Shown: positions 50,201-58,970 of the stretch, one piece after another
Position numbering within the stretch: the first letter of the stretch is position 1
Layout of the letters: each line of letters begins with the position of its first letter
Assembly: GCF_014133895.1 (NCBI RefSeq)
Contig: NC_050730.1
Location: 806,001 to 870,000, forward strand
Origin: Torulaspora globosa
Taxonomy: Eukaryota; Ascomycota; Saccharomycetes; Saccharomycetales; Saccharomycetaceae
DNA: 64,000 bases
Direction of reading: 5' to 3'
Program-made: the position numbers and the translations under genes
The notes under the pieces: model-generated
Database searches by the model: none
Told to the model about the DNA's origin: nothing
The model's input: only the letters and a program-made list of their open reading frames with translations

Positions 50201-50651
50201 GAACTTTAACCATCGGCCCTGAATCTTTTCATTTAATTAGCAATCGGTAGTACAACTAGTTTTTTTGCCTTTTCAAGATGTGTAAAACTCGCTATTATCA
50301 GACTACTACACTTTCCACCGCTGCAGCCTCCTTAAATCGGCACTGCCGTGTTTCATCGACTGCTCTTAGGCCTCTTGGTCGACGTCTTGAGTTTAGTGAT
50401 CTTTTTGTTTTACCGGGACCCATTAGAATCGCCTATTTCGGTCGGTACAAGAGAGAACTGTTGAAACTCTCTAAGGGATCCGAAACAAGCTACGTCGTAG
50501 GTTGAGTGGGATTCAGCAGCATCGTAGAGATCAGTTTCACGATGCTTTCCCAAATTCGGCATCTATCTTGTGTATATAAATTGACTGTAAGGCGGGCGTC
50601 GCTATAGACAAACTTGTAAAGACTCTGTTCAAACAGTGACCTGGTAGTGAA
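50201..50651 (+). promoter_or_regulatory. AGA2 promoter region with Mcm1-like and pheromone-response elements
   Basis: An Mcm1-type CCAAATTCGG is at 50550-50559, about 95 bases before the AGA2 ATG. A TATA element TATATAAA is at 50573-50580. A TGTTTCA (pheromone response element, Ste12 target, reverse of TGAAACA) is at 50349-50355, with near matches close to 50,469 and 50,534. A 75-codon frame at 50278-50505 is not called. The sites suit an a-specific, pheromone-induced gene. Confidence 0.6.
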
Positions 50652-50912
50652 ATGATGCTGTCATTCGGACTCCTGGTTTTGATTTTGTCGGAAATTGCGT
50701 TGGGCGACAAGCCCTCTTGTGAAGTGGTTCCCACAGCAGCGACGCTGGATGCCACACCGCATTCAACCACAACAACTACGTTAGTTACAAATGGACTGAC
50801 TCAAATAGCCGTTCTGGAGTATTACAAATCGGTGACCTACGTGAGTAGATGTGAAGATAGTACCTCGTCGGCCTCGCCAGTCGGCACAACAACCATTCCG
50901 GTTTTTAGGTAG
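50652..50912 (+). CDS. AGA2: AGA2-like a-agglutinin adhesion subunit
   Basis: 86 residues (87 in S. cerevisiae). The signal peptide (LSFGLLVLILSEIALG) is followed by a short secreted Thr/Ser-rich domain. Cys23 and Cys67 match the two cysteines that link Aga2 to the wall-anchored Aga1 by disulphides. ATLDATPHSTTTTTLVTNG and VLEYYKSVTYVSRC align with the known protein. Aga2 is the binding subunit by which MATa cells adhere to alpha cells during mating. Position between RPL24 and NAT2 (YGL031C-YGL032C) supports the call despite the short, fast-evolving sequence. Two ATGs in tandem (50652, 50655). Confidence 0.9.
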   Translation: MMLSFGLLVLILSEIALGDKPSCEVVPTAATLDATPHSTTTTTLVTNGLTQIAVLEYYKSVTYVSRCEDSTSSASPVGTTTIPVFR

Positions 50913-51173
50913 GGAGTCGCTAGATGACTTTATAGGTGCCATATAATTTAAGAGGACAACAGAGCATATTGAGAAGTCGCTAGTCGAGTTGATCTACCTC
51001 TATTCTCTCGGTGACAGCAAATAAGCAGCGACTATAATTACTGTCGCCGCTATTTACCCGGTGCCAGAGATACGGTATAACTTAGTACATCTGACATCTC
51101 AAGGAGTATTCAAGCTGCTTAGATCTCTCCGTAAGGGCTGTTACCTGGTTGCCCCGTGTGAATAGCTGGTGAA

Positions 51174-51869
51174 ATGTTCAGGAGCAGGCTATTTGGTGGT
51201 CTTAGATGGATGCCGATAGGGCTCAGTCGCTCGGCTTCACGAGCCCAGTCAAGAACGTTTGGCACGCCATGGCGGAGGCTGAACTCCACTCAGGCGGTTC
51301 TCAAGCCGAAGGGGATCAAGGGTTTGATGCAATTGTATGGATACTCCGCTTTGGGGGTTTACTTGGCCTTGACGGCGCTCGATCTGCCGCTGTGCTTCTT
51401 GATGGTGCATTCGTTGGGAGAAGAGAGGATCAAGGTTTATCTGAACAAGGTTAAAAATGCCTTTGGGTTTGGTATCGCAGAAGAAGATGTCATTAAGCAA
51501 GTCAGAGAACAATTGGCTCTCAAAGAGGAGAGGGAAAGAACAGGAAAACATCATGAGTCATCATGGTGGGAAAGGTTCAAGCAGAGCACTTTGCTTGCTG
51601 AATTCTTAATAGCATACGGTATTCACAAGAGTCTAATAATTGTCAGGCTTCCCTTGACTGCTGCTATCACTCCCGCTACTGTCAGGATTCTGCAAAAATG
51701 GGGGTTTAAGATTGGTAATCCGAAGATGCTCAAGACCCTGGCACAGGACGCTAAGATACGATACAAGTCTGGGAAACCAAATGATTTCGTCAAGACAAAC
51801 AATGCTGATCCAGCTTTTGCAAAGCAGAAGCATACGAAGGCTCAGAAGTGGTTTAATGGACTGATGTGA
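51174..51869 (+). CDS. NAT2: NAT2-like mitochondrial DUF1279 protein
   Basis: 231 residues (288 in S. cerevisiae). A long Arg/Ser-rich N-terminus without acids (MFRSRLFGGLRWMPIGLSRS to about residue 38) is a mitochondrial presequence. The DUF1279/FAM210-type domain starts at GIKGLMQLYGYSALGVYLAL with one hydrophobic segment. A conserved second part (LIAYGIHKSLIIVRLPLTAAITPATVRILQKWGF) may lie in the membrane too. The old name refers to N-terminal acetylation, but the family has no acetyltransferase fold, so biochemical function is open. The orthologue is YGR147C. Confidence 0.88.
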   Translation: MFRSRLFGGLRWMPIGLSRSASRAQSRTFGTPWRRLNSTQAVLKPKGIKGLMQLYGYSALGVYLALTALDLPLCFLMVHSLGEERIKVYLNKVKNAFGFGIAEEDVIKQVREQLALKEERERTGKHHESSWWERFKQSTLLAEFLIAYGIHKSLIIVRLPLTAAITPATVRILQKWGFKIGNPKMLKTLAQDAKIRYKSGKPNDFVKTNNADPAFAKQKHTKAQKWFNGLM

Positions 51870-51995
51870 ATCCCGTCATTGCTAGTCGTGTATATAGAAC
51901 TATAGCATCACGGAGGCGAATTACTTTACTGTGGATAGTATGTCATCTATAGAGGCAGAATACGAAAAGCTTACAAACACCTACCAGCAGGAGCT

Positions 51996-52919
51996 TTATA
52001 GCTTGGCGGTCTTCCGGCCCACCCTACATTTGATTAGTCCATTTGGGTGTGGGGATGGATAGAACAACTCATTGTCGTTCTCCAAGCCTCTGAACCACTT
52101 CAAATCGAACAGGAGATAGTGCTTGTTAGGCAGCTCATAGGTTACATAGGATACTTCTGGAGCTTTTTTCAATATGGCAGTTGCCATGTTGAACATGGTG
52201 GCCTGCACAGAGGCGGAGTTCTCCTTGGCAAATATATCCAAAGTGATATCACGGGCAGAAACGTAGACAGAGTCAAAAGTGGAGTCCTTGGCACCCTGGG
52301 CGATAGACTTCAAACACCCGAGTTTAGAACAGTTCCATTCCCATAGCGCAAAGACATCTGTGGACAGGATACGATCGGTGGTTGGTTTCAATGTCGTGTA
52401 CTCACATTTGTTATAACCATAGAACATTGAGTTTGTAGATTTTAAAACGGTCAAATCCTTGATACTAGTGGTCAAAAGGTAGTTGGAAGGTCCATTCTTT
52501 TCATCATAATCAAGGAAAACTATCTTTTTCTCGGGACCTTGATGAACGAACGAATGAAGGCTTTCCTTGCCGTCAACATTGTACTTAACCCAGCGGTCCT
52601 GGTAAATTTCAACAGTAACTCCAGAAACATGACTGTACTTACTAGTGAAATGCAAAGCAAGTTTGGCAGCAAATTTTTCGGTTGGCCATGTGTCGTACTG
52701 TTTGGCCAAGATCAAAATTGTGTTCTTGACGGTATCGGTGGGCACAATTGGTGTATTGTCAGCCTCGGTATATGAGATATCAAAGTCACCCTTCAGTAAG
52801 ACTTTCACCGTGGCCTCCATGACTTCGTGCAGCTTAGGATTTGACTTATCCTTCTTGACTTTCAAAAACTTTACATTGTCCTTACCGTAGGTGGAATCTG
52901 TTAGATATGAATACGACAT
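51996..52919 (-). CDS. Urate oxidase (uricase), peroxisomal
   Basis: Oxidises uric acid to 5-hydroxyisourate with O2 and no cofactor, first step of purine ring use as a nitrogen source. 307 residues, the usual length. The N-terminal motif YGKDNVKFLKVKKD holds the catalytic Lys13, and NTPIVPTDTVKNTI carries Thr61 of the Lys-Thr diad. The C-terminal SPHPNGLIKCRVGR supplies the conserved His. The last three residues AKL are a peroxisomal PTS1 signal. S. cerevisiae lacks this enzyme and starts from allantoin. The gene is intact and lies between NAT2 and HOP2, convergent with NAT2. Confidence 0.97.
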   Translation of the reverse strand: MSYSYLTDSTYGKDNVKFLKVKKDKSNPKLHEVMEATVKVLLKGDFDISYTEADNTPIVPTDTVKNTILILAKQYDTWPTEKFAAKLALHFTSKYSHVSGVTVEIYQDRWVKYNVDGKESLHSFVHQGPEKKIVFLDYDEKNGPSNYLLTTSIKDLTVLKSTNSMFYGYNKCEYTTLKPTTDRILSTDVFALWEWNCSKLGCLKSIAQGAKDSTFDSVYVSARDITLDIFAKENSASVQATMFNMATAILKKAPEVSYVTYELPNKHYLLFDLKWFRGLENDNELFYPSPHPNGLIKCRVGRKTAKL

Positions 52920-53178
52920 GGTTAGGGAAACTAGAATGCTCTAATTTGGCCTTGGTCCTTTCATTCCACAGAGAAAAGGCAATGAAAGACGAAGATCTGT
53001 AGAGCATTTATATGGCAGGAAAAGCATGCTGTACCCTAGGGACCATAATATCTGCCTTTTTCAGCTAACCCATTTTGTTATCGATTCAGATACAATCGGA
53101 TATCCCCATATTAGCCTAATCAGTGATCTCGGCAAAGAACGGTAGTCGTAGTCAGTGACACACGGACATGTCTAATCT

Positions 53179-53889
53179 TCAGGGCGCCACTTCTTCGTAA
53201 CCGATGTCCTCCTGAAGTTTATCATTGCAGTGTTAGTAGCGATTATCTGGTCCTCCCCCGATATCACATCTACATACCAGAAACTCGGCCATATTCGACG
53301 GTCTTACCGTCTCTTTCACTAGCGACAGCAGGTTCTTCACCATGCGAGACCTCGCGGCTATCTCCTTTTCCACTTTCGTCTCTGCCGCGGTCAGCTGCTT
53401 GACCACAAGCTCGTCCTCTGGCTCCCAGTTTGTTTGTAATTCCTCAAGCTCCGCCTGTAGCCGTTCCACAGTCTGCTCATTCCGCTCGATCAAAAGTTGC
53501 AGCTCCTCGTTGGGCGGCTCCTTCATAACCCGATCATACTCCTCCTGGGCGGCAGCACGATCTTTCTCGACCTCCGTCAGCTCAGCCCTCCACTGGCTCA
53601 GAGCCTCCGGTGTGTACTGAGCGGCATCGACGCCCTCGGGCAGCACCAAGTCCTGCTCGGTGCACGCATAGATCACAATCTTGCCAAAGCTCTTTGTAGT
53701 GATCCTCCCGGCGCTCGCCAAGTTCTCTAACGCCTTGATCGCCGCCGTCTTGCCGACTTTGTTGTGCAAGTTTTGCACTATGTCATTGATCGCAAACGGC
53801 TTGTACTGAGACACCAGATACTCCTCGATCAGATCCTCAGCCTCCGAGCCCTTGGCCTGGGCAGCCTTGCCGCCCTTCTTTGGTCCCAT
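53179..53889 (-). CDS. HOP2: HOP2, meiotic homologous-pairing protein, two exons
   Basis: Joined as 53278-53889 plus 53179-53211, 214 residues (218 in S. cerevisiae). The N-terminal winged helix (LIEEYLVSQYKPFAINDIVQ, then LHNKVGKTAAIKALENL) binds DNA. The long middle coiled coil (QLLIERNEQTVERLQAELEEL) pairs with Mnd1, and the complex helps Dmc1 find the homologous partner. Without splicing the frame ends in an unrelated tail. With the 66-base intron removed the protein ends PSNMAEFLEDIGYEEVAP, matching the end of the known protein (EFLEEIGFEDI). The N-terminal region has no visible intron, unlike the S. cerevisiae gene, which I recall to have two. A URS1-like site lies upstream. Confidence 0.94.
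53212..53277 (-). other. Intron near the 3' end of HOP2 (66 bases)
   Basis: Minus-strand donor GTATGT at 53277-53272, branch site TACTAAC at 53238-53232, acceptor CAG ending at 53212; phase 0. All three signals are perfect. The last exon codes for only ten residues and the stop, so efficient splicing decides the C-terminus. Confidence 0.95.
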
Positions 53890-54299
53890 ACTCTCGATAT
53901 CCTCTTGGTATAGTGGTATGAAACAGTAAGAAACTTAGCCGCCCAGGGCTCGACCTTATATACGCTGAGGATGTCCGGGTAACATCCGCAAACCACACCC
54001 AACCGCAGCCAACCCAGCGAAATTGCGAGACTCCCAGCCAAGCCAAGCTTGCGGGCAGCGACCAGAAGCACCCAGATCGCCTGCTCTTGGTCCGGCAGCT
54101 CCAAGATCTTAGATCTCCCAGTCTTTATATATCAGGAATCTTGAATAGATTGGTATCTCGTAATTAGTGATTGAACATTGAAAAAATGCTTAACGAACCT
54201 GGGGGAAGTTGACCATGATAAAAGATTCGAGAATGTGCAAGCTAGCAAGCTGCCTGAGCCTGCTTGGAGTGTTGCTGTCGCGAGCTAGAGTACCAATTG
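53890..54299. promoter_or_regulatory. Divergent HOP2-MIG1 promoter with URS1-like site
   Basis: TAGCCGCCCA at 53936-53945 matches 9 of 10 bases of URS1 (TAGCCGCCGA), bound by Ume6, and lies about 47 bases before the HOP2 ATG. On the MIG1 side there are two upstream ATGs: a short frame at 54186-54212 and a longer one at 54215-54340 that overlaps the MIG1 start in another frame. Confidence 0.7.
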
Positions 54300-55448
54300 A
54301 TGGCGGAGGAAAGTTTGCAGGAGAAAACTGCCGAAATTGAGCCGCAGGGCAGCACCAGTACCGGTTCTACCGGGAGTGGCAGCGATGCCGGTAATGATGC
54401 CAAGAAGAGTAGTAGAAAATCAGGAAAAGACGCTCCCCGTCCTCACGTCTGTCCCATCTGCCAGAGAGCGTTTCGCCGGCTGGAGCACCAAACAAGGCAT
54501 ATGAGAACGCACACGGGGGAGAAGCCGCACGCGTGCGACTTCCCAAACTGCTCAAAGAGATTTAGTCGAAGTGACGAGTTGACGAGACATCGTAGGATAC
54601 ACACGAACCCGCACCCAAGGGCCAAGAGGGGCAGAAAGAAGAAAGTTGTTCCCGGGGAGCCCAGGAAACCGATCGCCAGCTTTGAGATAGGCGAAAACGG
54701 CGGCGGCCATTCCACTTCGCAGTCGCCGTCGCCGCCACAGGCGGCGGTTGCATCGCCGCCCTTGCCACACCCGCCTTCGCTGTCGAGCAACAGCTCCCGC
54801 GCGCGGTTGAGCGCGCTATCGTCGTTGCAGGCAATGACGCCGGTGACGGTGAGCGCTCCGAGCTTTATGGACACGCCTGACAGCACAAACAAGCACATCG
54901 TCCTGCCCCGCCCGGCTTCGCTGACGGATTTCCACGCGGTCGGTGGTTCTGCGCTTCGCAAGGCGATCAAGAGGCCCAAGTCGGCACTCTCGCTGAACAA
55001 CCTGCTCAACGCGCAAAGCACCTCCCTCGGGATCAACAGCGGCCACAACTCGGACTCGGACTCCGCCGAGGCAGACGACGACGACGATTACGGTCTCAGA
55101 GAGCCGGCCTCCGACGAAGAGCACCAAGACGACCACGCTCGCAAGAAGTCAAAGACCACGACCCCAACGTCCAACCTAAGCAGGACCACCAGCTCGGCCA
55201 GCTTACACAACATCATTGGCATGCCGCCGCTGCCGCCGGCCAGCTTCCCAAAGGAACTGAACGACAAGCTTCTGGCCATACAGAACGAAAGACAGTCACT
55301 GCCGCGACCACCGTCGCACACGCCCGTCGTCACGGCTCCGACCTCTCCCCTACTCTCTCCACCGTCATCACAGCCTGCCCGTGACAATGGCGACCCGAAT
55401 TCTCTGCCTCCCATACGAAGCCTGCCATTGCAGTTTCCAACGGGCTAG
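54300..55448 (+). CDS. MIG1: MIG1, C2H2 zinc-finger glucose repressor
   Basis: 382 residues, shorter than the 504 of S. cerevisiae because linkers are reduced. Two adjacent C2H2 fingers at residues 51-71 and 79-101 ([21 protein letters not shown], then [23 protein letters not shown]) carry the Mig family DNA-contacting residues. A basic [13 protein letters not shown] follows. The middle is Ser/Pro-rich with [27 protein letters not shown] and [12 protein letters not shown], likely Snf1 and export/regulatory segments. The C-terminal effector [12 protein letters not shown] matches the known repression end. It recruits Cyc8-Tup1 to glucose-repressed genes. ATG at 54300 chosen; an upstream TTG is ignored. 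This gene is GC-richer than its neighbours. Confidence 0.95.
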   Translation: MAEESLQEKTAEIEPQGSTSTGSTGSGSDAGNDAKKSSRKSGKDAPRPHVCPICQRAFRRLEHQTRHMRTHTGEKPHACDFPNCSKRFSRSDELTRHRRIHTNPHPRAKRGRKKKVVPGEPRKPIASFEIGENGGGHSTSQSPSPPQAAVASPPLPHPPSLSSNSSRARLSALSSLQAMTPVTVSAPSFMDTPDSTNKHIVLPRPASLTDFHAVGGSALRKAIKRPKSALSLNNLLNAQSTSLGINSGHNSDSDSAEADDDDDYGLREPASDEEHQDDHARKKSKTTTPTSNLSRTTSSASLHNIIGMPPLPPASFPKELNDKLLAIQNERQSLPRPPSHTPVVTAPTSPLLSPPSSQPARDNGDPNSLPPIRSLPLQFPTG

Positions 55449-56142
55449 AACAATCCGCTCATCTGAGCGAGCCAATCGACAATTTGTCCCAGACACTCAG
55501 GCACAAGAGCTACAAATCCAGGTCGTCCGAACGACCACTCATTTACAGGCCAGTCCACCGCGTGCAGAGCGACTGCCCCATGCCAATTGAATCATCACAC
55601 TACAATTACCTCAGGACGCCTCTTACGGCATTCACCCGGGCGTGATCATCGTTCAAGAATGTTCCGACTCATCTGCACAGAGACAGAGGGCTACGTTACT
55701 AAAAAAAATTTTTCACTATTGTCTTTTCGTTTCCCATGGGCGTCTTTTAATTAACGTTGAGGCTTATGGAGCCGTGCCATGTTGTTTCCATGTGGGTGCG
55801 GATGATGAGTTGTTAGTTGTGAGCACTCTAATTACCGTGGTTTCTCGAATAGCAATGTGGCTCGGTAACCTAATTTTTTTCCATAGTTAATTCTAGACGA
55901 TTAACTTCGACAATTTTCTCTCGTATTCTAGTCCTTGTTGGTTATGACATTCGCAATGAGTATAGCTTTTCGCATGTGGGTGCGTAATAGATATAGTATA
56001 AATATTAACGGCCATTAGTTTATTCAAAGCCTGTGCTCCATGCGGTTTTCTTGAATAGAATATATGTATATAAAGGTGCTCATCAAGCTTCTTGGGCAGT
56101 TGGCAGCAGAACGGAAGTAAGAGCATTCGGGGAAGGGCAGTG
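55449..56142 (+). promoter_or_regulatory. MIG1-ECL1 intergenic region with paired Aft-type sites
   Basis: The 12-mer CATGTGGGTGCG occurs exactly twice, at 55789-55800 and 55973-55984. Its complement contains CGCACCCA, a full match to the Aft1/Aft2 iron-regulon consensus YRCACCCR. The copies lie about 345 and 160 bases before the ECL1 ATG. The first 195 bases after the MIG1 stop stay open in the -1 frame. Confidence 0.75.
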
Positions 56143-56625
56143 ATGGCAGCGTTCAATGATTTTTGCATTGTGTGTGATCAATTGATCCCAGAACACTCGC
56201 CTAGCACTAAGCAGAGACTAGCTTGCAGTAATAAGAAACACGCTTGCAACAGTGAGAGGGTGTTGTACTGCTCGGAGCAATGCCAATTGAGGGACAGGAG
56301 CTCTATCCATGCATGTTTGGAGTCGTTGGACTCGCGAAGTAGCGGCAAGTTGGAGAGTTCGGAGGTGGTTGCGTACACGAGTCTGGATGACTCGGACTCT
56401 CTGATAACGTCTCCGTTGCTGCTGCCGATGGACAATAAGAGTGGTGGCAGTGGCGAGGAGGAGGACGACAGTAGCATCTACTGTCTGATGAACATGGAAT
56501 CGGTCAACACGATTGCGATCCCACGGTCATCCAACGCTCGCAGCCCTGCGACTGCGAGAAGCGAGATGATTTATGACCACATCCCTGAAAACAACTACAA
56601 ACTATGGCTTAACCAGAAGCAGTGA
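56143..56625 (+). CDS. ECL1: ECL1-like longevity/stress-related zinc protein
   Basis: 160 residues (211 in S. cerevisiae YGR146C). The N-terminal family motif has four cysteines in two pairs: NDFCIVCDQLIP and VLYCSEQCQLRD, a likely zinc site. The remainder is acidic and Ser-rich (EEEDDSSIYCLMNMESV) and ends in YDHIPENNYKLWLNQKQ, a conserved-looking tail. Overexpression of Ecl1 extends chronological lifespan in yeast, and the S. cerevisiae gene is reported as an Aft2 target. The biochemical role is unclear. Start chosen at the ATG 56143; an in-frame TTG further up is unlikely. Next to NAT2/ENP2 orthologues as expected (YGR147C-YGR145W). Confidence 0.85.
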   Translation: MAAFNDFCIVCDQLIPEHSPSTKQRLACSNKKHACNSERVLYCSEQCQLRDRSSIHACLESLDSRSSGKLESSEVVAYTSLDDSDSLITSPLLLPMDNKSGGSGEEEDDSSIYCLMNMESVNTIAIPRSSNARSPATARSEMIYDHIPENNYKLWLNQKQ

Positions 56626-56772
56626 TGGCGTATTACACCATTTCATCATGACATATCATATCATATCATACCACTGGGAACGAGGGACAGAGGGCGATCC
56701 TAGACCTATGAATAGATTATACATACTACCAGCATACCTAGCATAACTTTAAAGATTGACTTGCATTTTTCA

Positions 56773-58740
56773 CTATCTTATTCCTGCTAACCTTGTTGTG
56801 TTGAGATGAATCCTTATGTCCAGATCGTCTGTGCTATCCTCGATGTTCTTGACACGACGCTGCTGGGAATCCAATTCCTCACCTGTTGCGATGGCTAGCT
56901 TCTTCAGGCGGCCGCTGACCTGTTGAATTTGATCCAAGTTCTTGTCTATCTCGACTTCCATCATGTCGTCCTCTTCGTCGTTCTCAAACTGATACTTCTT
57001 GGCACGAGTTAGAATCTGCTGTTTTTGATATTTCTCCCGCACGGTGTTGATCTCATCATTGCCCCTTAGCGCGCCCTCGATACGTTGTGTCGAGTTCGAT
57101 AGTTGTTGGCTCGTATGCTCCTGCATCATTTTTTCTTCGATTTTACGACCCTTGATCTTCTCTTCACGTTCCCTCTGTCTTCTCCGTGAGTTGAAAGGGT
57201 TTGAAACGTGCACCGCCAGAATGCTACGATTCAGCTTCTTTAGCTCAGCAACCTTGTCATCCGCTATTTTGTTTTGCACCTTCATCAGGTCGAGATTTCT
57301 TTCAATGCTGTTTAGCTTCTCACTCTGATGCCCTAGCATACCTAATGTGTTCATCCCTGACATTTCTGCATCCTGTGCCATTTTCAGGGTATTGCGAGTC
57401 GACGCTACCGAGCTTTGTTTGGTAAAACGAATTTCCTGTTTGATCTCATCAACTGCTTCATCCTCCTCTTGCTGTTGACGGGCTTCCTCCTCCCTCTGGA
57501 CGTCTTCAAAAGTCTTGAAACCTCTGTCATTATTCAATCCTCCATAGCCTTGCTCTTGTTGACTTTGATATTCTTCCTCTTCTATTTGCCACTGCGGCTG
57601 CTGTTGGTATGCTTGTTGTAACTCTGAGCGACCAATGGTAGCATTCAAATCATCTCCGCGTTCTGTTTCATTGATAGTTGCATTCAAATCTAATTCCTCC
57701 GCGGCCAACGTGTTCTTTAGTTGTCCAAAACCTTCCTCGAAGTCAAATTCGTCAGCTCCAGCCCCAGCATTAGTGGAGTTTGAATCCAAAGGGCTACTAT
57801 TCAGATCAACTGTTCCCGCTGTAGAAGCGGTTCGGTTTAGGTTAGTACCGTGCGGTGCTCCCAGCCTCGTGGCTGGAGAACTCGTCAAATTTCGGCTTTT
57901 GCTCCTTGCATATGGATTAACATTCGTGGTGCTTGTGCTTGCGTAAGAGTCGGATCCCAGGCTAGCGTAAGGATTAGATCCGCTCGTATCCATTGCTTTT
58001 GGGACTGGCTTTTCATGAGAAGCGGCACCAATACTGGAATCTGTGACCGGTCCCGAGGCGCTGCGGTTATTCATGTTCTGATAACTAGAGGAATACGGAT
58101 TCGGTGACATTCTATCGTCCCTGCTGCCATCGTACGGATTTGCCTGGCTGGAGCCTGCAGTGCGCTCTCCATTGTAAGAATTAATGTTTCGTCTAAAATC
58201 ATTGCTGATCCCTGAGTTTCCAGTTGCGTGGTTGTTATAGTTGTTCAATCCGTCATATGCGCTGTTATACTGAGTCTTCCCTCCATAACTGTCCCCCCCA
58301 ATAGGTTTTTGGGAGCCGTATCCGTCAGCCCATTGCGAATATTCACTGTTCGTACTCCTGTTTTGAAATTTAGCGTAAGGGTCGCCACTATAGGCGTTAT
58401 TCGAACTGACTGCATATGGATCAGTGCCCCCCGAGGAAATGCTATATGGATCTGTTCGACCCTGATTTGGAATGTTAGAGCCAGAACCGATTTCCCCATC
58501 CAGTGCTGATTTGTTGAGATCTTCCTCGACCTCAAGCCTCCCATAATTTTCATACCCTGGTGGAGCGTATACTGTATCTTGTTCGCGATCTCTAGCAAAT
58601 TGCCCGTAGGCAGCAAACTTCTCCTTCCTCTTCCTATTGGGGTTTTTGGTCGAGATGCCCAGTTCCATAAGAGTATCTCTATTTTGCTCCGGAGTTTCCT
58701 CCTCAGGAGGCTTAATTTTAAATAACTTCTTAATCCCCAT
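56773..58740 (-). CDS. SEC9: SEC9, SNAP-25-type t-SNARE for exocytosis
   Basis: 655 residues (651 in S. cerevisiae). MGIKKLFKIKPPEEETPEQN is the conserved start. A long Asn/Ser/Tyr/Gly-rich region follows, with repeats around SNPYA/DPY (for example TDPYSISSGGTDPYAVSS). Two SNARE helices make up the C-terminal third: Qb near residues 430-500 (STRNTLKMAQDAEMSGMNTL, then QSEKLNSIERNLDLM) and Qc from about 590 to the end (DQIQQVSGRLKKLAIATGEEL). It forms the plasma-membrane complex with Sso1/2 and Snc1/2. SEC9 is YGR009C in S. cerevisiae, so it is out of the surrounding YGR145-150 order, and a local rearrangement is likely. Confidence 0.95.
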   Translation of the reverse strand: MGIKKLFKIKPPEEETPEQNRDTLMELGISTKNPNRKRKEKFAAYGQFARDREQDTVYAPPGYENYGRLEVEEDLNKSALDGEIGSGSNIPNQGRTDPYSISSGGTDPYAVSSNNAYSGDPYAKFQNRSTNSEYSQWADGYGSQKPIGGDSYGGKTQYNSAYDGLNNYNNHATGNSGISNDFRRNINSYNGERTAGSSQANPYDGSRDDRMSPNPYSSSYQNMNNRSASGPVTDSSIGAASHEKPVPKAMDTSGSNPYASLGSDSYASTSTTNVNPYARSKSRNLTSSPATRLGAPHGTNLNRTASTAGTVDLNSSPLDSNSTNAGAGADEFDFEEGFGQLKNTLAAEELDLNATINETERGDDLNATIGRSELQQAYQQQPQWQIEEEEYQSQQEQGYGGLNNDRGFKTFEDVQREEEARQQQEEDEAVDEIKQEIRFTKQSSVASTRNTLKMAQDAEMSGMNTLGMLGHQSEKLNSIERNLDLMKVQNKIADDKVAELKKLNRSILAVHVSNPFNSRRRQREREEKIKGRKIEEKMMQEHTSQQLSNSTQRIEGALRGNDEINTVREKYQKQQILTRAKKYQFENDEEDDMMEVEIDKNLDQIQQVSGRLKKLAIATGEELDSQQRRVKNIEDSTDDLDIRIHLNTTRLAGIR

Positions 58741-58970
58741 GCTGCCTATAGATCCCCTGGAGATGATACAGATAAATAGATCTCGAGGCCTTGAGAATAC
58801 TAACTCTCTGTCGTTAAACTAGATGCTCCAATTCATACAGACCATCCGTAGTATAGGAAGCGACGTCCTAGATATGGTGCGGGTAACAACTTAGTAAAAG
58901 ATACGGTCTAAAATGACTATAATGCTACTATTATAAGTGAAATAACCTATAAGCTGATCGTATTGACTAT

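Noticed and set aside
50278..50505. 75-codon frame between RPL24 and AGA2
   Set aside because: No protein-like features; overlaps the AGA2 promoter with its pheromone-type elements.
54562..55136. Long antisense frames within MIG1
   Set aside because: They arise from GC-rich, stop-poor DNA opposite the genuine zinc-finger gene and encode no recognisable protein.
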